Notes under the pieces: model-generated | Told to the model about the DNA's origin: nothing | Seen by the model: only the letters and a program-made list of their open reading frames with translations | Database searches by the model: none | Origin: CAYVTD01 sp964454445 | GTDB taxonomy: Bacteria > Bacteroidota > Ignavibacteria > Kapaibacteriales > UBA2268 | Length of the DNA: 48,203 nt | Direction: 5' to 3' | Assembly: GCA_964454445.1 (NCBI GenBank) | Contig: CAYVTD010000026.1 | Span: 1-48,203 of the forward strand | Shown: positions 16,873 through 25,373 of the stretch, piece by piece | Layout of the letters: the number at the start of each line of letters is the position of its first letter | Numbering within the stretch: the first letter of the stretch is position 1 | Translations under genes and position numbers: made by a program

Positions 16873-16889
16873 TATTATAAATCACTTTC

Positions 16890-17669
16890 TCACAAGAATT
16901 CATACAGCATTATTGCACTGCTTGCCGCTACATTTAAAGACGATACCGAAGGTGAGATGGCTATATGAGCAATAAAATCACTATATTCGAGTATTTCACT
17001 GTCAATACCTCTGCCCTCGCTTCCAAAAACAATGATGACATTCCCGCTTTTATCAACGTTCCTTATATCTATTGAGTTTTCATTGATCTCTGAAGAAATG
17101 ATTTTTACTTTTTTATTGGATTTCAAATCTAATAAAGAATTCCTTAAACTGTTTGTTTCGTGGATATCGACATCGAACACCGTTCCCATCGAAACTCTAA
17201 CAGCACGACGCAAGTATGGACTGCTCGTTTTTTTATCATAAATAATGGAATGGCAACCGAAAGCGGCACAATTACGAACTATTGCACCTACATTTTCTGA
17301 ATCGACAATGCCATTAAGAGCTACTATTGGAAATCGCAGGTTTTCTAAAGGTGGATTCTGCGGCACCGATGCAATAGCCATTACGCCTGAATGAATCTTA
17401 AAGCCGATTATTTCAGCCATCAGATCCTTACTTGCGAAATAGAGCTTACTTTTGTCAATTATTCGCTTTTCAATTATTGAATTATTTTCCTCGTAGTATT
17501 CCGGCAAAGCAAAAATTGAAATGATTTTTAAGTCGCTTTCGAGTAGCTTCTTGAAAACTTTGACGCCCTCGGCTACAAAAACACCGTTTCTTAAGTGCTT
17601 TTCCGCAGCTTTTTGCAAGCTTGTATATAATTCTATTCTTGTATCGCTTTGATCCTTGATTTCTATCAT
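16890..17669 (-). CDS. SpoU/TrmH-family RNA 2'-O-methyltransferase
   Basis: SPOUT methyltransferase that uses SAM to methylate a ribose in rRNA or tRNA. The three SPOUT motifs form the knotted cofactor site: NGIVDSENVGAIVRNCAAFG (motif 1), IVFGSEGRGI (motif 2) and AISPSVSSLNVAASSAIMLYE (motif 3). The N-terminal region with VFVAEGVKVFKKLL is the substrate-binding domain of the RlmB/TsnR-like group. Length is 259. The ribosome site is weak (GGTAAAC). Its 3' end is only about 18 bases from the 42-bp repeat array, whose hairpins face it as terminators would. Which RNA base it modifies cannot be told. Confidence 0.88.
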   Translation of the reverse strand: MIEIKDQSDTRIELYTSLQKAAEKHLRNGVFVAEGVKVFKKLLESDLKIISIFALPEYYEENNSIIEKRIIDKSKLYFASKDLMAEIIGFKIHSGVMAIASVPQNPPLENLRFPIVALNGIVDSENVGAIVRNCAAFGCHSIIYDKKTSSPYLRRAVRVSMGTVFDVDIHETNSLRNSLLDLKSNKKVKIISSEINENSIDIRNVDKSGNVIIVFGSEGRGIDSEILEYSDFIAHIAISPSVSSLNVAASSAIMLYEFL

Positions 17670-17810
17670 TGATGTTTACCGATTCTCTCAATAAATAAAT
17701 TAAAATTTCGTCTAAATGTGATTATAATATAATAAAATTAAGCATTTTTTTATATCTTTAAATAAATAAAAAAATAGAAATATATGTAAATTAATTCTGG
17801 AGAAATATTA

Positions 17811-19673
17811 ATGAATGATGAGAATCTGCAGCAAGCACAAGAGTTTGAATATAAAGCAGAAATGAAGCAATTGTTGAATATTATCGTAAATTCGCTTTAT
17901 AAAAACAAGGAAATTTTTTTAAGAGAATTAGTATCTAACTCCTCTGACGCACTAAATAAAGTCCGTTTTATGCGCCTTACAGACAGCGAGATTCCTGACG
18001 CAGAGATAGATTTGAGAATTGATATTAACATCGATAAAGAAAACAAAACATTTTCGATTGAAGATAGTGGCGTTGGAATGAGAAAAGAAGATCTCATCGA
18101 CCGCATAGGAACAGTTGCAAGCTCAGGCACTCTCGATTTCCTTACAAATCTGAAAAACACAAAAAACGAAATCGATGCACAACTTATCGGACAATTTGGC
18201 GTCGGTTTTTATTCTGTTTTTATGGTTACTGACGAGATCACCATAGAAACAAAATTTGCAAGCAAAGATGCCGAAGCATATAAATGGACTTCATCTGGTC
18301 AAGACAAATACACAATAGAACCATCTGACAGAGAAAAACGAGGTACAAAAATAAGCTTCAAATTCAAAGATGAATATTATGAATTTTCCGACGATTGGCG
18401 CGTAAAATCCATTTTAAAGAAATATTCGAACTTCGTCGATTTTCCAGTTTATGTAAATAATGAAAAAGTCAATACAGTTCAGGCATTGTGGCATAAAAAG
18501 AAAGAAGATATCAAAGAAGAAGAACTAAACGAGTTTTATAAATTTATAAGTAATGATTTTCAAGATCCTCTCGACAATCTTCATCTTGCCATCGAAGGGG
18601 TCGTTAATTTCAAGGCTTTGTTGTTTATCCCACAGACAGCACCACCAATGTTATTTACTGACATTACAGAAAAATCATTGCAACTTTATTCAAAAAAAGT
18701 ATTTATTCAAGACGATTGCAAAGAATTATTGCCCGATTACCTGAAATTTCTCAAAGGGGTGGTGGATACGGAAGATTTGCCTCTCAATGTCTCGCGTGAA
18801 GTAACTCAATCAAGCCCTGTCCTTGCAAAAATCAAGAATGTGATTACTAGCAAGATTCTAACTCTGCTCGACGAATGGTCAGATAAAGACATAGAAAAAT
18901 ATAATAAGTTTTATAAAAACTTTTCATCGTTGTTTAAAATAGGCATCAATACCGATTTCTCAAATAAAGACAAATTAATCGAGCTTCTTCGTTTTGAGTC
19001 GAGCGTTAAACCAGCCGGCGAATGGACATCATTTAACGGATATGTCTCCAGAATGAAACCCAACCAAAAAGAAATCTATTATGTTTTAGGCGAGCATCGC
19101 GAAATGCTCGAAAGAAATCCAAATCTTGAATATTTTAAAAAGAAAGATATCGAAGTCCTTTTCCTTACCGATCCAGTCGATGTTTTCACCATTCCTTATA
19201 TAATGACTTACGACAATAAACCATTGAAATCCATAGATAAAGCAGAAATCAACATAGAAGAAATTGCTGAGAACAAAATCGAGAAGCTCGACAACGACCT
19301 TACAAGCTCTTTGATAAAAGTTTTCAAAGATACACTCGGCGATGTAGTGGAAAACGTTACCGAATCGAAACGTCTTGTCGATTCGCTAGCTACTCTGGTA
19401 TCAGGAAAAGAAGGATTGGATCCACAAATGGAAAGAATGATGAAGGCAATGGATGTTAATTATACAGGCTCAAAAAAAATCTTGGAGATAAACACTTCTC
19501 ATCCTTTAATAAAAAACCTGTCAAGAATTTACATAGCCGATGAACATTCGCAGTTGCTTCGCGATAGTATCTTTCAGATCTATGAAGGAGCCGTGCTAAT
19601 AGCAGGACCTCTGAAAGATCCTGGTGCTTTCGTAAAAAGAATGACTGATTTAATGGTAGAAGCCACAAAATAA
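17811..19673 (+). CDS. htpG: molecular chaperone HtpG (Hsp90)
   Basis: Cytoplasmic ATP-dependent chaperone. The GHKL nucleotide site is complete: LRELVSNSSDAL (37-48), IEDSGVGM (83-90), GTVASSGT (100-107) and IGQFGVGFYSVFMV (126-139). The middle domain carries PLNVSREVTQSSPVL with the catalytic Arg, and a shortened C-terminal dimerisation domain ends at 620 residues, typical of bacterial HtpG. CTGGAGAAA precedes the ATG. It is divergent from the methyltransferase gene. No CIRCE element or clear TAnnTTTG box is visible in the 141-base upstream region, so heat regulation cannot be read. Confidence 0.96.
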   Translation: MNDENLQQAQEFEYKAEMKQLLNIIVNSLYKNKEIFLRELVSNSSDALNKVRFMRLTDSEIPDAEIDLRIDINIDKENKTFSIEDSGVGMRKEDLIDRIGTVASSGTLDFLTNLKNTKNEIDAQLIGQFGVGFYSVFMVTDEITIETKFASKDAEAYKWTSSGQDKYTIEPSDREKRGTKISFKFKDEYYEFSDDWRVKSILKKYSNFVDFPVYVNNEKVNTVQALWHKKKEDIKEEELNEFYKFISNDFQDPLDNLHLAIEGVVNFKALLFIPQTAPPMLFTDITEKSLQLYSKKVFIQDDCKELLPDYLKFLKGVVDTEDLPLNVSREVTQSSPVLAKIKNVITSKILTLLDEWSDKDIEKYNKFYKNFSSLFKIGINTDFSNKDKLIELLRFESSVKPAGEWTSFNGYVSRMKPNQKEIYYVLGEHREMLERNPNLEYFKKKDIEVLFLTDPVDVFTIPYIMTYDNKPLKSIDKAEINIEEIAENKIEKLDNDLTSSLIKVFKDTLGDVVENVTESKRLVDSLATLVSGKEGLDPQMERMMKAMDVNYTGSKKILEINTSHPLIKNLSRIYIADEHSQLLRDSIFQIYEGAVLIAGPLKDPGAFVKRMTDLMVEATK

Positions 19674-19772
19674 AACAATTACTGAAATAATTTCAATGAA
19701 TTACCGTTTTATCTTGTTATTCATTTAATAATGCTTTTTTTGTAATAAGTATTCATTTTTAAGGTAGCTTAT

Positions 19773-20816
19773 ATGAAGCTTTCTGAGTTTAGATACACAA
19801 TACCTCAAAATGTTATCGCCAAAGAGCCTGCAGAGCCACGAGATTCATCAAGGCTTTTAGTCTTAAATCGTGAAAATCGTACAGGGAAAGACAAAGTTTT
19901 TTCCGATTTGCTTGAGATGTTCAATCGTGGGGATTGTCTCGTTATTAATGAGACCAAAGTGTTTCCTGCACGTTTATATGGTAAAAAAGAGAAAACCAAT
20001 GCCACAATCGAGGTGTTGCTGTTACGCGAACTCAAAGCAGACGAACGCATTTGGGATGTTTTAGTCGAACCTGCCCGCAAAGTTAGAATTGGCAATAAAA
20101 TTTACTTTGATGATAATGCTTTTTATTGCGAAGTTATCGACAACACGACCTCGAGGGGCAGAACAGTTCGCTTCAGCTTCGAAGGAAATCTATTTGAAGT
20201 CATTGAGCGAATTGGCGAAATGCCTTTGCCTGCGTATATAAATAGAAAATCTAATGATAAAGATAAGATTTCTTATCAAACTGTTTTCTCAAACGACATA
20301 CACCTTGCTTCCATAGCTCCCCCAACAGCAGGATTGCATTTTACACAAGAATTTTTAGATGCCCTCATTGATAAAGGCGTCAGGATAGCAAAAGTAGTTT
20401 TAAATCTCGGGCAAGGTGTTTTCGAGCAAATTGAAGTGGAAGATCTTACAAAGCACAGAATGTATTCTGAATACTTCGAAATCTCTCTCGAAGCTTCTGA
20501 GACGATTAATAAATCTTTAAGAAATAAAAAACAAGTGTATGCGGCTGGTTGTAGTGTGGCTCGAGTTCTCGAATCTTCCGTACTTACCTCTGGCGCTGTG
20601 AAACCCAACAAGGGATGGACAGACAAATTCATCTATCCCCCTTATGAATTTAAGATAGTTACCCGACTAATTACAAATTTTCACAATTCTGCAACGCCTG
20701 GGCTTTTGCTTGTGTCTGCTTTTGCTGACAAAGATACTATTTTCAAAACCTACAAAAGGGCAATAAAAAACCAATACAGGTTTCTCGCTTATGGCGATGC
20801 TATGTTAATCATATAA
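19773..20816 (+). CDS. queA: S-adenosylmethionine:tRNA ribosyltransferase-isomerase
   Basis: QueA transfers the ribosyl part of SAM to preQ1 at the wobble base of tRNA, giving epoxyqueuosine. Family segments run the full 347 residues: MKLSEFRYTIPQNVIAKEP at the start, EPRDSSRLLVL, RGDCLVINETKVFPARLYG, GEMPLPAYINR, YQTVFSN, IAPPTAGLHFTQEFLD, VVLNLGQGVFEQIE, HRMYSEYFEIS, TRLITNFHNSATPGLLLVSAFA and the C-terminal YRFLAYGDAMLI. It works downstream of Tgt, encoded at 26972-28105. It follows htpG by 99 bases on the same strand with no terminator between. Confidence 0.96.
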   Translation: MKLSEFRYTIPQNVIAKEPAEPRDSSRLLVLNRENRTGKDKVFSDLLEMFNRGDCLVINETKVFPARLYGKKEKTNATIEVLLLRELKADERIWDVLVEPARKVRIGNKIYFDDNAFYCEVIDNTTSRGRTVRFSFEGNLFEVIERIGEMPLPAYINRKSNDKDKISYQTVFSNDIHLASIAPPTAGLHFTQEFLDALIDKGVRIAKVVLNLGQGVFEQIEVEDLTKHRMYSEYFEISLEASETINKSLRNKKQVYAAGCSVARVLESSVLTSGAVKPNKGWTDKFIYPPYEFKIVTRLITNFHNSATPGLLLVSAFADKDTIFKTYKRAIKNQYRFLAYGDAMLII

Positions 20817-20859
20817 GAATCAAATATAAATCCATATTTCATACATTGGTTTATCAATA

Positions 20860-20891
20860 TTTGGAAATACAGTGATTTGTGGCTAAATTTG
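20860..20891 (+). promoter_or_regulatory. Bacteroidota-type promoter of mutA
   Basis: TTTG (20860-20863), 20 bases, then TAAATTTG (20884-20891): both boxes and the spacing fit the Bacteroidota consensus. The predicted start is near 20898, about 64 bases before the ATG at 20962. Confidence 0.6.
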
Positions 20892-20961
20892 AAAAGAAAT
20901 ATGGGGCATACTTATAAATAGTGTGCCTTGTTTATTATTAAAAAAACTTCCCGAGGTTATA

Positions 20962-22890
20962 ATGTCAATCAATAGTAATCCTACATCTGACAAGGCTGCC
21001 AGCCCTGTTTTTTCTGAATTTCTTCCTCCTATTTATGATGAGTGGGCTAAATCTGTCAATGAGGCTACATCAGGCAAAACCCCTGAGAAATTAGCTTCCA
21101 ATACTTACGAAGGTATCAAAACAAAGCCAATATACAATCAGGAAGATATTAATTCTTTTCCATCTTTGATTAATTCTTTTCCAGGTTCTACTCCATTTAT
21201 TCGTGGAACTCATCTTTTGCCTTATAAATTCAATAACTGGAAGATCTCGCAACCAATTATTTCTCAATCAGCAGGCGAATTTAATATCAAAGCGCTTAAA
21301 TCTATTAGAAATGGACAAACAGCTTTGTCCATCAATCCTATCGCTTCATCAATTTTAAACGCCAAAGACTGGAGAATAGCAATAAAGGATATCGATTTAA
21401 AAACTATTCAGGTTGATATTTTTGCAAATGAAAAAGCTCCTGATTATTATGATACTCTTTGTAAAAGTTTGCAGGATTATCCCGGATTACAAAAGCTTAG
21501 CGGTGGCTTGAATTTCTGTCCTCTATCAATAGCTGCAGAAAATGGTGGACTTGAAAATGATTTAGATTTTATTATAAATCAAGCGGCATTAATATCGCAT
21601 CAAGCTTTAAAAAATACTCCTTTGTTCCGAATTTTTTCAGTAAATACTACTCCTTTCCACAATGCTGGAGCGAATGCTCTCCAAGAGATTGCTTATGCTC
21701 TCTCGATGGTTGTTGTTTATATGAAATCATTGATTAATAGCGGATTAAGCCCTGATAATGCAAGTTCGCAAATACGTTTTATCGTTGCTTCTGGCGAAAA
21801 CTTTTTCATGGAAATTGCAAAATTTCGAGTATTAAGGCGGCTTTGGGCAAAAGTTGCGATGGAGTTCGGTTGCTCGGAAGAATATCAAAAAAGCATTATA
21901 TTTGCCATTACAACGCAAAGAAACAAATCCCATTTAGATCCTTATGTGAACCTTTTAAGAAATACAACTGAATCATTGTCAGCCATACTAGGAGGATGCG
22001 ACACACTACAAATCGCCTTTTTTGATGAAGGAATTAGGCAAATCGGCGAGTTTTCTGAAAGAGTAAGCCGCAATATGCAAATAGTGCTACAAGAAGAATG
22101 TAATTTAGCCGATACTTCCGATCCGGCTGGCGGCTCATGGTATATAGAGTATCTTAGCGAAGAAATCGCACAAAGAGCTTGGAAGCATTTCCAAGAATTA
22201 GAGAAAATCGGCGGATTTCAGCAGGCTCTTCAACAATCATACGTTCAGAATGAAATCGAAGAAATCCGCTTGCAACGTCTGAAAAACCTGTCAAGTAGAA
22301 AAGATGTTCTTGTAGGAACAAATATGTATGCCAATCTTGACGAAAGCGATCTTTGCGATGGCTCCAAGACCAATCAAAGCGTTTTTATTTCCAATAAAAT
22401 AAAAAAAGAAGTAAATAGCTTTAAAATTAAATCCTTAGAGCAGTATCGCAGTCCAGATGAATTTGAAAAATTAAGAAAAACAGCGATGGATTATAAACGT
22501 AAAAATGGCGATTTTCCGAAAGTACTTTTGTTGAACTATGGTTCTTTGCGCGATTATAAAGCACGAGCTGACTTTTCATCAGATTTCTTCGCTGTTGGTG
22601 GATTTAAAGCAGAAAGAAGCGAATCATTCACAAACTATGAAGAGATTGCAGCTAAAGCTATAAATTCAGATTGCAATCTTTTAGTTTTCTGCTCTACTGA
22701 TGAAAAATATCTTGAGTTTGTTGAGCAATCGACAAGATTAATCAAGCAAACAAAGCCATTAAAAACAATAATCTTAGCTGGCTATCCGAAAGAAAATATC
22801 GATGTGTACCAATCGGCAGGAGTAGATTTTTTCATACATCTGCGGGCTGATATTGTCAAAACTCTTTCTGATTTGCAAAAGTTAATATAA
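20962..22890 (+). CDS. mutA: methylmalonyl-CoA mutase small subunit
   Basis: Small, non-catalytic subunit of the heterodimeric mutase that interconverts methylmalonyl-CoA and succinyl-CoA. The barrel domain contains TPFIRGTHLLP, RIFSVNTTPFHNAGANALQEIAYAL, LRRLWAKVAMEFG and ADTSDPAGGSWYIEYLSEE. The C-terminal domain (about 500-642) has the B12-domain fold but no DxHxxG motif (GSLRDYKAR at that place), as expected for the small subunit, which does not bind cobalamin. The ATG at 20962 follows CCGAGG; an in-frame GTG at 20923 is less likely. The large subunit gene, usually next to it, is not present: the next gene is convergent. Confidence 0.92.
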   Translation: MSINSNPTSDKAASPVFSEFLPPIYDEWAKSVNEATSGKTPEKLASNTYEGIKTKPIYNQEDINSFPSLINSFPGSTPFIRGTHLLPYKFNNWKISQPIISQSAGEFNIKALKSIRNGQTALSINPIASSILNAKDWRIAIKDIDLKTIQVDIFANEKAPDYYDTLCKSLQDYPGLQKLSGGLNFCPLSIAAENGGLENDLDFIINQAALISHQALKNTPLFRIFSVNTTPFHNAGANALQEIAYALSMVVVYMKSLINSGLSPDNASSQIRFIVASGENFFMEIAKFRVLRRLWAKVAMEFGCSEEYQKSIIFAITTQRNKSHLDPYVNLLRNTTESLSAILGGCDTLQIAFFDEGIRQIGEFSERVSRNMQIVLQEECNLADTSDPAGGSWYIEYLSEEIAQRAWKHFQELEKIGGFQQALQQSYVQNEIEEIRLQRLKNLSSRKDVLVGTNMYANLDESDLCDGSKTNQSVFISNKIKKEVNSFKIKSLEQYRSPDEFEKLRKTAMDYKRKNGDFPKVLLLNYGSLRDYKARADFSSDFFAVGGFKAERSESFTNYEEIAAKAINSDCNLLVFCSTDEKYLEFVEQSTRLIKQTKPLKTIILAGYPKENIDVYQSAGVDFFIHLRADIVKTLSDLQKLI

Positions 22891-22915
22891 AAGAAAGAAT
22901 TTTCAAATCCATAAT

Positions 22916-23443
22916 TTATTCATTAGCATCAGGAAAATTGCCCATTCCTCTACCTCTATGAGGAGGACCGCCGCCACGGTTACGCCGCTCAATTAACATT
23001 CGCTGGAATTCTTTAGCAAACTTGTATTCAAACAATACTAATTTAGCAAATTGCTCATCATTTAACAATGGTTTCACAGCTAAAAGTCTTTCGTCCATGA
23101 GGTTGCAAAATTTTTTGCTTTGCTCCATCACTTTTTTTGTTTTTTCGCTAATTTTATCCTTTTTTTCGCCTTTGTTTATACTCATTTCAAGCTCGTCGAG
23201 CGAACTATCCATTTGTTTCCTTTGTTTCTCCAAGTCTTTTTCCAAACCCATATACTTGGAAATAAACTTTTCAGATGTTTTATCGTCTAAATCAAGTATA
23301 TCTAACAATTTGATTAGTTTCACTTGATGAATACGCTCCTTGGCTTTATAAGATCGACCTTGTGCAAACAAATAAGTGCCGCTTACAAAAATTAAGAGAA
23401 TGAACAAAAACGCAACACTACGAACCAATAATAATCTCTTCAT
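22916..23443 (-). CDS. Spy/CpxP-like periplasmic helical protein
   Basis: A 175-residue exported protein with a signal peptide (hydrophobic 8-26, likely cut at LFAQG). The mature part is almost entirely charged helix: ILDLDDKTSEKFISKYMGLEKDL, KQRKQMDSSLDELEMSI, FCNLMDERLLAVKPLLNDEQFAKLVLFEYKF. This helical hairpin pattern, with a C-terminal RGGGPPHRGRGMG tail, is that of Spy/CpxP/zinc-resistance proteins, which act as periplasmic chaperones or stress sensors. No LTxxQ motif is clear, so the assignment is by layout. It overlaps the anti-sigma gene by 26 bases and is the third gene of the sigma operon, which fits an envelope-stress output. Confidence 0.65.
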   Translation of the reverse strand: MKRLLLVRSVAFLFILLIFVSGTYLFAQGRSYKAKERIHQVKLIKLLDILDLDDKTSEKFISKYMGLEKDLEKQRKQMDSSLDELEMSINKGEKKDKISEKTKKVMEQSKKFCNLMDERLLAVKPLLNDEQFAKLVLFEYKFAKEFQRMLIERRNRGGGPPHRGRGMGNFPDANE

Positions 23444-24143
23444 TTTCTAGTTCCTTTAATAATAATTGAAATTCGTCTTCTGGCAACTCGTCGAGATAAT
23501 CTGTTACTGAGGCATAACCATTGTAAACCATATTATTCCTATAATTTACATCATTATCGAGCCAATCATTAATAATGTCATTTATAATGTTATCGATAGA
23601 CAGTTCATTGTCGATATAGACCTCAGCCAGATTTGAAAGAGAATTATCGTTATTTGGCATTTTTATACTATTAGTTATCTCGACAAATTCTTCATCGCTT
23701 AAACCACTATCGAGCACCAAATCGATGGTTCCGGGTTTTAATTTTAAAAATGGCTTTTCGATTGCTATGTTTGAAACATTATTAGCGCTTTGATTTGGAA
23801 CAAATACATAATCTCCAAAAACCATAAGGGCAATAATAGCAAGCCCTCCGATTGGTACAAGATACTTAACAATTTTATAATAAGGCGAAACAAGTGATTC
23901 TTTATTCATTTTTGAATGAACTTTTACAGTAAGATTTCTTGTATGTTGATTGATTTTCTCATCAATCTTCATTTTCTCAACTCGACGAAAGACAGCACGA
24001 ACATCTTCGATTTCTTTTTGAATATCTGGATAATTGGGCAAAGTGCTTTCGAATCTTACACGATCTTCTTCAGAAATACGCTCAAAGGTATAATCTGGCA
24101 AAAGTTCTTGCATTTCCTTGTAGCTAAACTCTTCATTTTTCAT
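23418..24143 (-). CDS. putative anti-sigma factor, single-pass membrane protein
   Basis: This 241-residue protein has a cytoplasmic N-terminal segment (about 1-90) of helices resembling anti-sigma domains (LPDYTFERISEEDRVRFE, then YPDIQKEIEDVRAVFRRVE), one membrane helix (about 92-110) and a periplasmic part of about 130 residues rich in Asn, Asp and Glu. There is no His-Cys zinc motif, so it is not a ZAS-type anti-sigma. It starts 2 bases after the stop of the sigma gene, whose end supplies the GAGGAATAA ribosome site. The partner is expected to be that sigma factor, bound at the membrane; the function is from context. Confidence 0.7.
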   Translation of the reverse strand: MKNEEFSYKEMQELLPDYTFERISEEDRVRFESTLPNYPDIQKEIEDVRAVFRRVEKMKIDEKINQHTRNLTVKVHSKMNKESLVSPYYKIVKYLVPIGGLAIIALMVFGDYVFVPNQSANNVSNIAIEKPFLKLKPGTIDLVLDSGLSDEEFVEITNSIKMPNNDNSLSNLAEVYIDNELSIDNIINDIINDWLDNDVNYRNNMVYNGYASVTDYLDELPEDEFQLLLKELENEEIIIGS

Positions 24144-24145
24144 AA

Positions 24146-24715
24146 TTATTCCTCTTTCAGATACTTTGCTAATTTCTTAACTGCTTGAAAATAATTTGCC
24201 TTCAAGCCGCCCTCGCTTGTGCCTAACATTTTTGAAATCTCGCTGTAAGGCAAATCTTCAAAATATCGAAGGGCAAAAGTTTCTCGCTGTTTTTTGGGCA
24301 AATGCTGCATAGCTTCTTCAAATCTTTGCTCAAATTCAAGACGTTCCAATTCTTCTTGAGGTGTCAATTCGTTACCCTTATAATCAAGAATTGATTCCTT
24401 ACCACTCGAGCTAAAAATAGATAGTAATTTCCTTTTTCGCAAAAAATTGATGCATTGATTTTTTGAAATTTTATATAACCAAGTTTTGACGCTACTTCCC
24501 AATCGAAAATTGTCAATATTTTTTAGCGCCTTTATAAAAACTTCTTGAGTAACATCATCTGCATCGTCGTAATCGTTGAGAAAACGGAGAACAGTAGAAT
24601 AGACAAAAGATTGGTATTTACGAATAAAAGCATTAGCCGCACGTTCTCTGTTGCCGGAGAGATACTCTTCGATAATGTCCGGGTCATTTTCTAAAATCAA
24701 TGTCGCTCCGTACAT
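24146..24715 (-). CDS. ECF-family RNA polymerase sigma factor
   Basis: RpoE-like sigma factor of 189 residues. Region 2 is at about 25-90 (FIRKYQSFVYSTVLRFLNDY, DADDVTQEVFIKALKNI, FRLGSSVKTWLYKISKNQCI), with a linker at about 95-125, and region 4 at about 130-185 (LPKKQRETFALRYFEDLPYSEIS, LGTSEGGLKANYFQAVKKL). It leads an operon with an anti-sigma and a Spy-like protein, a layout typical of cell-envelope stress response. No autoregulatory promoter can be named from the 75 bases upstream. Its regulon is unknown. Confidence 0.9.
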   Translation of the reverse strand: MYGATLILENDPDIIEEYLSGNRERAANAFIRKYQSFVYSTVLRFLNDYDDADDVTQEVFIKALKNIDNFRLGSSVKTWLYKISKNQCINFLRKRKLLSIFSSSGKESILDYKGNELTPQEELERLEFEQRFEEAMQHLPKKQRETFALRYFEDLPYSEISKMLGTSEGGLKANYFQAVKKLAKYLKEE

Positions 24716-24790
24716 TTTGTTTACCTTTTTCTATTCGTCAATATAGTTACTTAACAATAGACATGAAATAATGAAAAAGGTTTAAATAAA

Positions 24791-25264
24791 TTACCGAGAC
24801 ACTTCAAGAATTTCAAATTTTATTCTGCCGGCAGGAGCCTTCATTTCAGCAATCTCGCCAATTTTCTTTCCTATCAACGATTTGCCCATTGGTGAGGTTA
24901 CCGACATTTTTTTGCGTTCAAAATCTGCCTCTTCTTCGCTAACGAGAGTATATTCTAATATTTGATTGGTTTTCAAATTTTTAAATTTTACTTTCGATAG
25001 AATATAAATCTTGTCATTGGGTAACTCATCAGGTTTGATTACTTCAGCTCGAGCCAGCTGTGATTCCAATTTAGAAATCTTTAATTCGAGCAAACCTTGC
25101 TCATCTTTGGCTGCATCATATTCAGCATTTTCAGATAAATCGCCATGCGAACGAGCTTCAGCTATCTTTTCAGCAATCTCCCGCCTGCCTTTACCTTTTA
25201 ATTCTTGAATTTCTTGTTCGAGTTCCCTCATTCTTTCGACAGTCATATAAACAACGTCTGCCAT
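24791..25264 (-). CDS. greA: transcription elongation factor GreA
   Basis: Binds the RNA polymerase secondary channel and stimulates cleavage of backtracked transcripts. Family features: YMTVERMRELEQEIQELKGKGR at the start, IAEARSHGDLSENAEYDAAKDEQ (residues about 35-57) with the acidic tip D and E of the coiled coil, ISKLESQLARAEVI, and the C-terminal FKBP-like domain with SVTSPMGKSLIGKKIGE. Length 157 is normal. It follows a hairpin (25314-25339) that ends the upstream ribBA operon, so it probably has its own promoter in the 50 bases between, which is not recognised. Confidence 0.95.
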   Translation of the reverse strand: MADVVYMTVERMRELEQEIQELKGKGRREIAEKIAEARSHGDLSENAEYDAAKDEQGLLELKISKLESQLARAEVIKPDELPNDKIYILSKVKFKNLKTNQILEYTLVSEEEADFERKKMSVTSPMGKSLIGKKIGEIAEMKAPAGRIKFEILEVSR

Positions 25265-25313
25265 AGTAATTACTCCACTAATGAATAAAAAAGAGCTTTT
25301 TTACAATAAAAAA

Positions 25314-25339
25314 TAAAGCCATTAAAAATAACGGCTTTA
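25314..25339 (-). terminator. rho-independent terminator downstream of ribBA
   Basis: Inverted repeat TAAAGCC (25314-25320) / GGCTTTA (25333-25339) with a 12-base loop, followed on the minus strand by a T-rich tract (TTTATTTTTTATTG). It ends the minus-strand transcript from yajC-ribBA ahead of greA. Confidence 0.7.
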
Positions 25340-25373
25340 AACTTATGTTTTGAAGATTCGTTAATTTACGAAA

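Noticed and set aside
16433..16903. Long open frames on both strands through the 42-bp repeats (14-residue peptide repeats such as GAFLLSPQPPFHAR)
   Set aside because: A repeat unit divisible by three and free of stops stays open automatically. A 41-bp step and the N gap break the frame, and the hairpin/T-tail structure explains the sequence better.
17670..17810. CIRCE heat-shock operator before htpG
   Set aside because: No TTAGCACTC inverted repeat is present.
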